Position numbers and translations under genes: made by a program. Shown piece after piece: positions 18,587-27,446 of a DNA stretch of 38,366 nt (position 1 is the first letter of the stretch; the number at the start of each line of letters is the position of its first letter). The notes below the pieces were generated by a model. That model was not told the origin of the DNA and made no database searches. It saw nothing but the letters and a program-made list of their open reading frames with translations. The stretch is from Verrucomicrobiota bacterium (lineage in GTDB: Bacteria; Verrucomicrobiota; Verrucomicrobiia; Verrucomicrobiales; DEV007), in the NCBI GenBank assembly GCA_030625775.1, contig DAOUQC010000047.1:1-38366 (forward strand), in the 5' to 3' direction.

Positions 18587-19911
18587 TCATGCAACCGCAG
18601 CCGCCTTCCAGCGATCAATTGCGCGCACTCGACAAAGCACATCTCTGGCATCCCTTCACCCAGATGCAGGACTGGTGCGCGCCTGAGCATGAGCCGCTTG
18701 TCATTGCTTCGGGCGAAGGGGTTTGGCTCCGCGATACAGAAGGCAAGCAATACATCGATGGCAACAGCTCGATCTGGACCAATATTCATGGACACGGCCA
18801 TTCTGCAATCAATGCAGCAATCCGTGACCAAGTAGACCAAATTTCGCACTGCTCGGGCCTGGGTTTCACCAATAAGGCAGCGATCCTACTTGCCGAAAAA
18901 TTGGTTCAGCTATTCCCTCCCGATACCCTGACACGGGTTTTTTACAGCGATGACGGCTCCACGGCTATTGAATGTGCCTGCAAAATGGCAATTCAATACC
19001 ACCAGCTTGACGGACAAAACGAACGTTGTGCTTTTGTTGCCTTTGACCAGGCCTACCACGGTGACACCACCGGTGCGGCTTCGCTAGGTGGCATCGACAC
19101 CCTGCACCAACGCTTCAGTTCCTTTGGCTTTGATACGACGCATGTCAGGGATCTCGAGCAGCTAAAACAATTGCCTGCCGGGATGATTTCCAAGCTAAGC
19201 GCAATCATCATCGAACCGCTCATCCAGGGGGCTGCCGGAATGAAGCTCTGGCCTGCAGGCATGCTGCGCGAGTTGCGCCTGTGGTGTGATGCGCACAACA
19301 TCTTCCTCATCCTCGATGAAGTAATGACCGGATTTGGACGTACGGGCACTATGTTTGCCTGCGAACAGGAAGAAGTGGTGCCCGACTTCATGGCCCTGGC
19401 CAAGGGTTTGACGGGAGGTTATCTGCCCCTGGCTGCCACGCTCACCAGAGAAGCTGTTTTTGAGAAATTTCTCGGCTCCCAGGAAGAACAAAAAACCTTT
19501 TATTATGGCCACAGTTACAACGCCAACCCGCTCGGCTGCGCCGCAGCACTTGCCAATTTGGAAATTTTTGAAATAGAAAATACCCTCGAAAAACTCCAGG
19601 GGAAAATTGCCCTGCTCAAAACCCTGCTCACTGAACACTTGAAGCCCTTGGGGCATGTCGGTGAAATCCGCCAATGCGGATTCATCGTTGGCATCGATAT
19701 CGTGCGAGACAAACAGAGTCTCACCCACTGGCCGGCAGAACAAAAAACCGGTGCTGCAGTCTGCCTCGCCGCCCGCTGCCATGACTTGCTCACCCGACCC
19801 ATCGGCGACACCCTCGTTCTGATGCCTCCCCTGTGCATAAGTAACGCTGAATTGGAAACTGCAGTCACAGCGCTTGCCAAATCCATTTCCCTCCTGACTC
19901 CTGACTCCTGA
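18583..19911 (+). CDS. bioA: Adenosylmethionine-8-amino-7-oxononanoate aminotransferase
   Basis: PLP enzyme (class III aminotransferase) that makes 7,8-diaminononanoate from 8-amino-7-oxononanoate using S-adenosylmethionine as amino donor, in biotin synthesis. 442 aa from GTG 18583, or 440 aa from ATG 18589; the ATG opens [11 protein letters not shown]. BioA-specific N-terminal features are [16 protein letters not shown] and [30 protein letters not shown] follows, then [17 protein letters not shown]. The PLP-contact aspartate is in [14 protein letters not shown], and the Schiff-base lysine is in [17 protein letters not shown] (residue 274 from GTG). The length is normal. It overlaps the 96-aa gene by 4 nt. 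The stop codon lies inside a triple TCCTGAC repeat. bioD is about 9 kb away in another operon; bioB and bioF are not in the window. Confidence 0.95.
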   Translation: MIMQPQPPSSDQLRALDKAHLWHPFTQMQDWCAPEHEPLVIASGEGVWLRDTEGKQYIDGNSSIWTNIHGHGHSAINAAIRDQVDQISHCSGLGFTNKAAILLAEKLVQLFPPDTLTRVFYSDDGSTAIECACKMAIQYHQLDGQNERCAFVAFDQAYHGDTTGAASLGGIDTLHQRFSSFGFDTTHVRDLEQLKQLPAGMISKLSAIIIEPLIQGAAGMKLWPAGMLRELRLWCDAHNIFLILDEVMTGFGRTGTMFACEQEEVVPDFMALAKGLTGGYLPLAATLTREAVFEKFLGSQEEQKTFYYGHSYNANPLGCAAALANLEIFEIENTLEKLQGKIALLKTLLTEHLKPLGHVGEIRQCGFIVGIDIVRDKQSLTHWPAEQKTGAAVCLAARCHDLLTRPIGDTLVLMPPLCISNAELETAVTALAKSISLLTPDS

Positions 19912-19912
19912 C
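19892..19912 (+). repeat. Three perfect tandem copies of TCCTGAC
   Basis: Copies are at 19892-19898, 19899-19905 and 19906-19912. They encode the last residues of BioA and supply its TGA stop at 19909-19911. Seven is not a multiple of three, so copy-number slippage would change the BioA C-terminus. Confidence 0.85.
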
Positions 19913-19924
19913 ATCTTCCTCAAC

Positions 19925-20881
19925 ATGCATCTTTACTCCATCATCTTAACAGCAGTGATACCCATTTTCCTGGTGATGGGTACAGGGTTTGTGATGCATC
20001 GAGCCGGATGGATGGAGAATGACATCGAGGCGGGCGTGATGCGGCTGGTCCTTAATTTGCTGGTTCCGTGTTTGATCATCGATGTGGTGATTGGCAATCC
20101 GGCTCTCAAACAAGTTTCGATTGCAGTTTGGGGGATCGGCATGGGTTTCATGATTATTGTGATGGGTTACCCGATAGCCTATGCCATCGGTAGTCTTTTC
20201 GGTCTTAAAAGAGGAGGAGGGCGAAGGACCTTTTCCATCGTCGCAGCCATTCAGAATTACGGTTATCTGCCGTTGCCGATTATCGCGACCTTGTTTCCTG
20301 ACGAACCTGGCCCCATTGCCCTGGTTTTTATATTCGGGCTTGGAGTGGAGATTGCTTTATGGACAGTGGGTCTGTTGATCCTCAGCCGCCACCCTGGGGC
20401 TCCCTGGAAAAAATTGCTCAACGGGCCATTCATCGCAGTCGTCATCAGCCTCACCCTGAATTACTCGCACGGTTACGTTTTGATCCCCGATGTGGTGCGG
20501 ACTGCGATGCACATGCTGGGAAGCACCGCCATTCCTATGTCCATCTTCATGATAGGCGCTACTATTGGCCGTCTTTACGACCGCAGTATCTGGTCGGAAG
20601 CTGGCCGGACAGCAGGTGCGTCCATGCTCACCAGGCTCATTATTTTGCCAGTGATGATTTTGCTGGTCGTTAAGTTTCTGTCCGTGCCGGAGGATCTGGT
20701 CAAGGTGTTGATTGTCCAGGCGGGAATGCCTGCCGCCATTTTCCCGATCGTTGTCGCCCGGCTATACGACGGACATGTGCCCACCGCGATCAAGGTGGTG
20801 CTGATCACCTCCTTTGCGAGCATTTTGACTGCCCCCGCGGTGATCGCCTATGGCATGCGACTGATGGAGCTAGCTCCTTGA
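19925..20881 (+). CDS. AEC family (auxin efflux carrier-type) permease
   Basis: 318-aa inner-membrane transporter with about ten hydrophobic segments in two halves. Typical family features are the N-terminal IFLVMGTGFVMHRAGWM, LVLNLLVPCLIIDVVIGNP, a central AIQNYGYLPLPIIATLF and the C-terminal VLIVQAGMPAAIFPIVVARLYDG (family Q-A-x-M-P region). AEC proteins export or import small organic acids; the bacterial members studied transport malate or malonate among others, so the substrate here stays open. It begins 13 bp after bioA and may share its transcript. It ends 12 bp from the convergent hydrolase gene. Confidence 0.88.
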   Translation: MHLYSIILTAVIPIFLVMGTGFVMHRAGWMENDIEAGVMRLVLNLLVPCLIIDVVIGNPALKQVSIAVWGIGMGFMIIVMGYPIAYAIGSLFGLKRGGGRRTFSIVAAIQNYGYLPLPIIATLFPDEPGPIALVFIFGLGVEIALWTVGLLILSRHPGAPWKKLLNGPFIAVVISLTLNYSHGYVLIPDVVRTAMHMLGSTAIPMSIFMIGATIGRLYDRSIWSEAGRTAGASMLTRLIILPVMILLVVKFLSVPEDLVKVLIVQAGMPAAIFPIVVARLYDGHVPTAIKVVLITSFASILTAPAVIAYGMRLMELAP

Positions 20882-20893
20882 GCATCACACCCC

Positions 20894-23014
20894 TCACTCA
20901 ATCAGCAACCAGTCGATAGCATTTCCAATGTCTCCTTTATTCGGAGAAACAGACAACGACCCGCCGGCTTTTTTGAATTCTGCTTTCGCCGCACTGTAAG
21001 ATTCCGGATTTTCTCCAACCAGCCAGACTTTTTGTGATGAGGCCAGATTCAAAAGCCCGGGCAGGTCACCGTATTTCACTGCACCAGGAATGAAATCCGG
21101 ATCGCGGTAGCTGGTGATGTTAGCAAAACGAAAACCATCGGATACGATGAGAGCTTTATCGACAGCATCTCCAGCCAGGGCGGCGGCGGCGGCAACCAGT
21201 GGCCCTGCCCCATTGGTGCCGATCAAAAGCACCTTGCCCTCTTTAGCGGAGGCCTTGGCGTATGTGATCAAGCTCAGGATGTCCTGGGTGCGTCGAGCAA
21301 ACACAGAATGGTTATAGCCGTGAGTGTAGGCAGCCGACTCACGTGGATTCTCTACCATGGCGGTTTCCTTGAATGTTTTGCCATCGGGCAAAAACTCACC
21401 CTGTTGAAAAAGGTCAGCCGTGATTACCCGGCAGCCGCGGTCAGCTAAAAATTTGGCTTCGGAGATTGGCCTGCCATTCTTCTTGAACAAAGCCGCTTTC
21501 CCCTCGCCATCCAACCAGATCACAGTGGTTCCATTCGCTTTTTTGGGCAGTAACTCGGCAAGTGGCAATGCGCTTCCCGTAGATTTTTGATGCAATAAAT
21601 GATCTTTGACTTCAACATCTTCCGCATCCGGCAATCCCTTCCCGATCATGATACTCCACGCGCTCCTGACGGTTGTCCGGCGTTTCTCCGGAGAAAGCGC
21701 GGCGAGTTGGTAGTCGGATTCGTCAGCAAGTTGACGCATGAGTTTTTTCTCAAAAGCATCCCCCCCCTTGGGCTCAGGGTGTTTGGGGTCCCAGACCTCA
21801 TGCTCTGCCGGGGTGATGCGTGCAAAATCCTTTTCAACGATCGGCTCCTTGTGTCCGAGGCCGAGCTCTTTGTTGAACAGCTTATACATCAGTTCTCGGG
21901 TCACATAATTGTAGTTATGATGAAAGTGGGTGAGATCCGCACAGAATACATCATCCTTCTTTCCGTAGAGACCGTAGAGTTTTTGCAGCTCGGGAAAACC
22001 CTTGCCTTCGATGAGCATTTCCTTGGTCCAATCGTTGGCCGAAGTCATGCCCTGTGGTTTGGGAGCAAAGAGTCCGGCAAGTTCCACGTTTCCAGTACCG
22101 ATACGCAAAAGGCTGGCGTTCTCACATGTGCAACCGCCCTGCATCGAGCTGGAAACCATGCCATTGGGGAAAGCCACGATCGGACGTGGGTCAATCGCAC
22201 AAAGAATAATCGTCTGGGTGCCGCCGCCACTGCCCCCGGTGACCCCAATACGTTTGGGGTCGGTGTCGGGCAATGCTTCGAGAAAATCCAGGGCGCGGAT
22301 TGAGTTCCAGGTTTGAATCCCGAAAACTGACTGAAGGCGCATCTCCGCCTGCGCGCTGAACAAGCCCCAACTCTCTTTGCCTTCAAAATCGGGACGTTGT
22401 TTTTTGAAACCATGCGTCAGTTCGCGCGATAACTGACTGTTGTCCGCATAACCCATCATGTCATATAAAAACACCACCGCTCCCAGCCGGGCCAAGGTGG
22501 CGCAACGAGCGACCTTCGGAAAGCGCCCCGAGTCGGCAAATTTTTCTCCACCTTCCTCAATCTGCTTAAGTATCCCTTTTTCCCCAAGATCCATCAGACG
22601 ACCTCCATGACCATGTGGCGAAAGTACCGCCGGCACTTGTTTTCCTTCCGGGATATGGCTCGGACGAAAAAGCAAACCGGTGACATAGAGCCCGGGCACA
22701 CTTTCAAAATAGACCTTTTCAACTGTAAAGCCGGGTCGCTCGACCTTGCCGTGAATCACCGCGTTGAGAGAAGTCTTTTCCGGCATCGGCCAGAGCCCGT
22801 TGGCTACCAGAATGCGTTGACGCAACTCAGTTGCCCGTTTTTCCCAGGCCTCAAGTGTGGCGGGAACTTCAAAAGGAAAAAAACCGTTCAGATCTTTCGG
22901 GGCTTGCAGGCGAACGTCGTCCGGCAGTGTGCCCTTCGGCAATACGCGCGGCGCATCGGCAAAAAGGAAGGTCGTCAGGCTGGCGAAAACAGCCAGAATA
23001 GTCAGGTATTTCAT
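20894..23014 (-). CDS. Secreted two-lobe alpha/beta-hydrolase (acetyl xylan esterase-like)
   Basis: 706-aa exported protein with a signal peptide at residues 1-19 (YLTILAVFASLTTFLFA). The first lobe (about 90-390) is an alpha/beta-hydrolase of the acetyl-xylan-esterase/dienelactone-hydrolase-like group common in PVC bacteria. It has an LSPHGHGG oxyanion segment at 131-138 and nucleophile S262 in TGGSGGGTQ; H363, H365 or H366 in LTHFHHNYNY are candidate catalytic histidines. The second lobe (about 485-706) repeats the fold, but its nucleophile elbow reads LIGTNGAGPL, with N601 where serine is expected, so it is probably non-catalytic. Likely role: deacetylation of or ester cleavage from plant or algal polysaccharide in the periplasm or outside the cell; this is inferred from family membership. 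It is divergent from alaS. Confidence 0.85.
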   Translation of the reverse strand: MKYLTILAVFASLTTFLFADAPRVLPKGTLPDDVRLQAPKDLNGFFPFEVPATLEAWEKRATELRQRILVANGLWPMPEKTSLNAVIHGKVERPGFTVEKVYFESVPGLYVTGLLFRPSHIPEGKQVPAVLSPHGHGGRLMDLGEKGILKQIEEGGEKFADSGRFPKVARCATLARLGAVVFLYDMMGYADNSQLSRELTHGFKKQRPDFEGKESWGLFSAQAEMRLQSVFGIQTWNSIRALDFLEALPDTDPKRIGVTGGSGGGTQTIILCAIDPRPIVAFPNGMVSSSMQGGCTCENASLLRIGTGNVELAGLFAPKPQGMTSANDWTKEMLIEGKGFPELQKLYGLYGKKDDVFCADLTHFHHNYNYVTRELMYKLFNKELGLGHKEPIVEKDFARITPAEHEVWDPKHPEPKGGDAFEKKLMRQLADESDYQLAALSPEKRRTTVRSAWSIMIGKGLPDAEDVEVKDHLLHQKSTGSALPLAELLPKKANGTTVIWLDGEGKAALFKKNGRPISEAKFLADRGCRVITADLFQQGEFLPDGKTFKETAMVENPRESAAYTHGYNHSVFARRTQDILSLITYAKASAKEGKVLLIGTNGAGPLVAAAAALAGDAVDKALIVSDGFRFANITSYRDPDFIPGAVKYGDLPGLLNLASSQKVWLVGENPESYSAAKAEFKKAGGSLSVSPNKGDIGNAIDWLLIE

Positions 23015-23188
23015 AGTCGGCGGGATTATTTGAAGGGCAAAATCGACCGAATACTGGAAGGGTCAAGACAACAGGTTGTTTTTGTTGCGTCTATAGCAGT
23101 AGTCCCCTTTGCCCCTTGCCTAAAAGCCAATGAGGGCTAATCATTGAAAGCCGACAATGATATATCGGTCTTATCCAATTTTTTTGCC

Positions 23189-26038
23189 ATGACTTCGAAA
23201 GAAATCCGCCAATCCTTCCTCGATTTTTTCCAGGAAAAACAGCACAGCATCGTGCCATCGGCCTCCCTGATGCCGACCTCACCCAATTTGCTGTTCACCA
23301 ATGCGGGAATGAATCAGTTTGTGCCCTATTTTCTCGGAGCGGAGAACGCCCCCTACGATCCCCCGCGTGCGGCGGATACCCAGAAATGCATCCGCGCCGG
23401 AGGAAAGCACAATGACCTCGAAGACGTGGGTTACGATACCTACCACCACACGCTCTTTGAAATGCTCGGCAACTGGAGTTTCGGGGATTATTTCAAACAA
23501 GAGGCGATCGAGTGGGCCTGGGAATTGCTGGTCGAGCGATGGAACCTTCCCGCAGAGCGTCTGTATGCGACTGTTTACAAACCCGGAGAGGGTGACCCGG
23601 CAGACTTTGATCAGGAGGCCTACGACATCTGGAAAAAACTGTTCGAGAAAGCCGGACTCGATCCTGCTGTGCATATCGTCAACGGCAACAAAAAGGATAA
23701 CTTCTGGATGATGGGCGATACCGGCCCCTGTGGCCCGTGTTCAGAACTGCACATCGACCTGACCCCCGAAGGTGATACCAAAGGTTCACTGGTGAATGCC
23801 GATGATGCCCGTTGCATCGAGATATGGAACCTGGTTTTTATTCAATTCAATGCCGAACCCGATGGTTCTTTCCGCCCCCTGCCCGCTTGTCATGTTGACA
23901 CCGGCATGGGATTCGAGCGTGTCTGCTCCATCATACAGGGCACAAAAAATTCGACTGATTTTTCTACCCTGGTTTCCAACTACGACACCGACGTATTCAC
24001 CCCACTGTTTGATCGCTTGAGCGAACTGAGTGGAAAAACCTACCAGCGCACGCTACCCGATACCGGCAAACGCGAAGGACTGACAGAGCAGGAACAGATC
24101 GACGTGGCCTTCCGCGTGATCGCCGATCACGTTCGCACCCTTTCGTTTTCCATCGCCGATGGCATCCTGCCCTCTAATGAAGGACGCGGCTATGTCTTGC
24201 GTCGCATCCTGCGCCGTGCGGTTCGTTACGGGCGCAATTTGGGACTGGGCGAAGGCGGTGATAAAATCCTCAGTGCACTCGTGCCTACCTTGATCGCCGA
24301 GTTCTCGGAAATTTTCCCAGAATTAAAAATATGCTTGGAAAAAATAATCGCTACCCTGAATGCTGAAGAAGAAAGTTTTAACCGCACTCTGGATCGCGGA
24401 ATGAAACTTTTTGCCGATGCTCTGGAAGACGTTTCAGATAAAAATTTTCCCGGTGACGTGGCGTTCAAACTTTACGATACCTACGGATTTCCTATCGACC
24501 TCACCGTGCTGATGGCGGAGGAACAAGGGCTGACCGTGGACATGCCGGAGTACGAAGAACAGCTTCAAGCCCAGCAGTTACGCAGCCAGCAAGGCCGCAA
24601 TACAACCCTGGTGGCAGCAGTCGACATCGATACCAAGCTGAACACTGATTTTACCGGATTTGAAGAAAGAGAAAGCCAGGCTGAAGTGCTCGAGGCTTTT
24701 GAAAACGCGCACGGCCATTTCATCATCGTTGATCGCTGCCCTTTCTATGCTGAAATGGGTGGCCAGGTGGGTGACACCGGTACCGTCATTGATGACGGCA
24801 GGGAAATCCGCGTATTAAATACTACCAAGGCTGGCAATGCCATTTGTCTGCAAGTGGAAGAGTTGCCAGCGAAAAAGCAGGTTCAACTGAAGGTGGATAC
24901 CAAGCGCCGCGCCAGCATCGAAAGCCACCACACCGCAACGCATTTGCTGCACTGGGCTTTGCACGAAATGGTGAGCAGTGATGCCACCCAACAGGGTTCA
25001 CTGGTCGCACCGGATCGTTTGCGCTTTGATTTTAATTGCTCTGCACTGACCCCTTCCCAGATCATGGATATCGAAAAGCGGGTGAATGAAAAAGTTGCCG
25101 CCAACGAGGGTGTTTTCTGGGGAGAGCGTGAGCACATTGACGTGAAAAACCGCAAGGACATCATGCAGTTTTTTGGGGACAAATACGGCGACAAAGTCCG
25201 TGTGGTGCAGATCGGAGGCAAAAAAGAAGAGCTTAACGGTTATTCGATGGAGCTTTGTGGCGGCACTCATGTACGGCAAACGGGCGACATCGGCTTATTT
25301 AAAATTCGTAGTGAAGGTGCGATTGCTGCCGGAATTCGTCGGCTGGAAGCCGTATGCGGAGATGCTGCTGTGAAACATTTGGGAGAATCAGCTGCAGCTT
25401 TGCGTGAAGAAATCCAGGCTCAACAATCCCGTTTGGATGAAAGCAACCAACAACTGCAGCAAGCCGACGCCGTGCCGGTTTCCCTGGTGGTTTGGGATGA
25501 GTCTCTAGTCCTGGTATTGAGTGACCTTTCAGCTTCTAGTGCAGATCAAATCAGCGAAGTTCAAGGTGCGATTTCAGCTTTGCAAGACCGAAGCCGAATG
25601 ACAAAAGAAGCCGCCGTTGAAGCTGACAAACGACTCAAAAAAATCAAAGCTGCTGCACAGGCTGGCCAGGCAGATGCGCTGATCAAAGATCTGATCGAAA
25701 AAGCCAACACCGCTGCCGGTGACAGAATGCCCGTTCTAATCGAAAATTTCGAGCAAGCTGACCCCGGCTTGTTACAGGAGTTAATGAATGGCCTGAAAAA
25801 AGAGAGCTTCAATGGTGTGGCAGTGATGACATTGCCCGCAGGTGGAAAAGTCAATTTAGGCATTTGCGTTAGCTCCTCTCACACCGGGGATTTTCAAGCT
25901 GGAAAACTTATGGGTGAACTAGCTCCCATCATCGGAGGCCGTGGCGGGGGCAAAGCCGAGATGGCACGCGGGGCAGGCTCGGACGCGAGTAAAATTGGTG
26001 AGCTTCAGGAAAGAGCCCGCGCACTGTTAAACGGATAG
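23189..26038 (+). CDS. alaS: Alanyl-tRNA synthetase
   Basis: 949 aa from ATG 23189, whose product opens TSKEIRQSFLDFF. An in-frame TTG at 23144 would add 15 residues with no family support. It charges tRNA-Ala and edits Ser/Gly mischarging. The class II catalytic core is N-terminal (VPSASLMPTSPNLLFTNAGMNQF). The editing-domain zinc-site motif HHTATH begins at H580, and C-G-G-T-H is at 690-694. A coiled region and a C-terminal DHHA1/C-Ala domain end with GGRGGGKAEMARGAG. It is somewhat longer than the usual 870-900 aa, the extra length lying in the insertions of the middle part. It is monocistronic; a stem-loop follows at 26074-26099. Confidence 0.97.
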   Translation: MTSKEIRQSFLDFFQEKQHSIVPSASLMPTSPNLLFTNAGMNQFVPYFLGAENAPYDPPRAADTQKCIRAGGKHNDLEDVGYDTYHHTLFEMLGNWSFGDYFKQEAIEWAWELLVERWNLPAERLYATVYKPGEGDPADFDQEAYDIWKKLFEKAGLDPAVHIVNGNKKDNFWMMGDTGPCGPCSELHIDLTPEGDTKGSLVNADDARCIEIWNLVFIQFNAEPDGSFRPLPACHVDTGMGFERVCSIIQGTKNSTDFSTLVSNYDTDVFTPLFDRLSELSGKTYQRTLPDTGKREGLTEQEQIDVAFRVIADHVRTLSFSIADGILPSNEGRGYVLRRILRRAVRYGRNLGLGEGGDKILSALVPTLIAEFSEIFPELKICLEKIIATLNAEEESFNRTLDRGMKLFADALEDVSDKNFPGDVAFKLYDTYGFPIDLTVLMAEEQGLTVDMPEYEEQLQAQQLRSQQGRNTTLVAAVDIDTKLNTDFTGFEERESQAEVLEAFENAHGHFIIVDRCPFYAEMGGQVGDTGTVIDDGREIRVLNTTKAGNAICLQVEELPAKKQVQLKVDTKRRASIESHHTATHLLHWALHEMVSSDATQQGSLVAPDRLRFDFNCSALTPSQIMDIEKRVNEKVAANEGVFWGEREHIDVKNRKDIMQFFGDKYGDKVRVVQIGGKKEELNGYSMELCGGTHVRQTGDIGLFKIRSEGAIAAGIRRLEAVCGDAAVKHLGESAAALREEIQAQQSRLDESNQQLQQADAVPVSLVVWDESLVLVLSDLSASSADQISEVQGAISALQDRSRMTKEAAVEADKRLKKIKAAAQAGQADALIKDLIEKANTAAGDRMPVLIENFEQADPGLLQELMNGLKKESFNGVAVMTLPAGGKVNLGICVSSSHTGDFQAGKLMGELAPIIGGRGGGKAEMARGAGSDASKIGELQERARALLNG

Positions 26039-26073
26039 CATGCGACTGCTCTATGTGGTTTGAATTGCCAAAT

Positions 26074-26099
26074 CGAAGCCCCAGGCTATGGGGGCTTCG
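26074..26099 (+). terminator. Stem-loop after alaS, probable transcript end
   Basis: CGAAGCCCC at 26074-26082 pairs perfectly with GGGGCTTCG at 26091-26099 around an 8-nt loop. It starts 36 bp after the alaS stop. The U-tract expected of a rho-independent terminator is missing. The structure lies between alaS and the convergent small membrane-protein gene, so it could serve both. Confidence 0.5.
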
Positions 26100-26150
26100 T
26101 AAGATGGACAGATTACCAATCCCTCTTCCCCGTCATTCGTCCAAAGCCTC

Positions 26151-26504
26151 TCACATTTCGTCGACGAAATATTCTTCGCCACCGAGAATGTCGGGGGAGA
26201 CGTTCACTCCAGTCGAGCGAATACCTGCCAGCCGTCGATTGCTGCCCCGGCTTCGTGCCGGGCTGTTCAAAACGCGCCCTATGTAATCCACTGCCAATGG
26301 TGCCGCTGAAAGTGCGCCAATGGCCAGTAGGGTTGTCGCCAGACTTTGACGAGTTTTGCTTTTCATCCGCTCAGCAAGAAGCAGGCCTACCGCGCAGCCA
26401 ATCGCTGCAGGGGCAACTGAAACCGCGGTGCCGAGCAAAGCGGTATTCGGGGACAAGGAATTTTCGGGGCGTATTGGATCGGACACATAAATACCATAGC
26501 TCAA
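26151..26504 (-). CDS. Small membrane protein of unknown function
   Basis: No family name recognised. The frame encodes up to 117 aa with two clear hydrophobic helices, about residues 23-44 (ALLGTAVSVAPAAIGCAVGLLL) and 58-75 (TTLLAIGALSAAPLAVDYI). They are separated by a basic loop (RMKSKTR) and followed by a basic stretch (SPARSRGSNRRLAGIR) and an acidic tail. This hairpin topology with a basic cytoplasmic loop is what a real small membrane protein looks like, and the longer plus-strand frame across the same DNA has no such order. The start is uncertain: TTG 26504 or GTG 26486. It is divergent from cdaA. Confidence 0.6.
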   Translation of the reverse strand: MSYGIYVSDPIRPENSLSPNTALLGTAVSVAPAAIGCAVGLLLAERMKSKTRQSLATTLLAIGALSAAPLAVDYIGRVLNSPARSRGSNRRLAGIRSTGVNVSPDILGGEEYFVDEM

Positions 26505-26615
26505 AATTCATGAAATGAAACGCACAAGTTTGAAGTTCATTTTTCACAGCTGGACGTTCCCGCCATAGACCCGAACGATTCTCTGTGATAGTATGGAACC
26601 AACTATTTTCAGCCT

Positions 26616-27446
26616 TTGCCCAGCACCATTCCCATTTTAGATCAGATCACCGCCTTCGCTCTCGAATACTGGCGCGACGCCGTGTCGATTTTGATTTTGT
26701 GGGTGATGCTTTATTACGCCTACCTTTTTTTCCATGCCACCCGCGGAGCACGAATTTTCACTGGACTGGTGGCCGTATGGATTGCCCTGACCCTGTTGTC
26801 CGAATTGCTCAAGCTGGTGGTGATCGGTTGGATATTGAAAAGCGTATCGGTATTCATCGTGGTCGCCATGGTAGTGATTTTTCAACCTGAGTTGCGTCGA
26901 GCACTGGCCGAACTGGGCAGCAATCGCCTTTTTTCACGCTTCAACGCTGAAAGCGATCAGGAATTCATCGACAATCTTTGTGAGATCATCGGGCAGCTCT
27001 CAAAAAAACGTGTGGGTGCACTGATTGCCATCGAGCGCTCTATCGAACTCAAACCCTACCTCGAAACCGGAGTGGCGATGGATTCCCTGCTATCCAAAGA
27101 GCTCGTCCAAACGATTTTTCATTCGAATACCGCCTTGCATGATGGGGGAATGATCATCCGCTTGCGCGATGAGCGGATCATGGGGGCAGGCTGCGTATTT
27201 CCACTTCACCAACGTGAGCTGCAGGATCGCAGCATCGGCTTGAGGCATCGAGCCGGGCTGGGGATTTCCGAAGAATCAGATGCCATCGCAATCGTGGTTT
27301 CTGAGGAAACCGGTCATATTTCACTGGCGATTGAGGGTAAACTGGAGCGCAATTTAAAACCGGAGGCTCTCAGTGCCCGCCTCAACGATTTGCTCATCGC
27401 TGATCCGCATCCGGACGAGAATAATGAAAACCCTGCTGCTGAATAA
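26616..27446 (+). CDS. cdaA: Diadenylate cyclase CdaA (c-di-AMP synthase)
   Basis: 276-aa membrane-bound enzyme that makes c-di-AMP from two ATP. Three hydrophobic helices fill about residues 22-90 (VSILILWVMLYYAYLFF, FTGLVAVWIALTLL, VSVFIVVAMVVIF). The DisA_N cyclase domain follows, beginning near FQPELRRALAELG. Its catalytic motifs are HDGG at 175-178 (family D-G-A, here D-G-G) and LRHRAGLGISEESDA with R-H-R at 210-212; IVVSEETG comes after. The only workable start is TTG 26616, because no in-frame ATG lies before the first helix. The gene overlaps the next one by 23 nt and heads the cdaA/micro-cdaR/glmM/bioD operon. c-di-AMP usually controls potassium and osmolyte transport and cell-wall balance. 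Confidence 0.94.
   Translation: MPSTIPILDQITAFALEYWRDAVSILILWVMLYYAYLFFHATRGARIFTGLVAVWIALTLLSELLKLVVIGWILKSVSVFIVVAMVVIFQPELRRALAELGSNRLFSRFNAESDQEFIDNLCEIIGQLSKKRVGALIAIERSIELKPYLETGVAMDSLLSKELVQTIFHSNTALHDGGMIIRLRDERIMGAGCVFPLHQRELQDRSIGLRHRAGLGISEESDAIAIVVSEETGHISLAIEGKLERNLKPEALSARLNDLLIADPHPDENNENPAAE

Noticed and set aside
19195-19926. 243-aa open frame on the minus strand across bioA
   Set aside because: Antisense to a well-supported aminotransferase; no family features.
21599-22303. 234-aa open frame on the plus strand across the secreted hydrolase
   Set aside because: Antisense to a gene with signal peptide and nucleophile motif; no domain recognised.
26060-26518. 152-aa plus-strand frame between alaS and cdaA
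   Set aside because: Composition looks random, and the opposite strand gives an ordered two-helix membrane protein. It also runs through the stem-loop after alaS.
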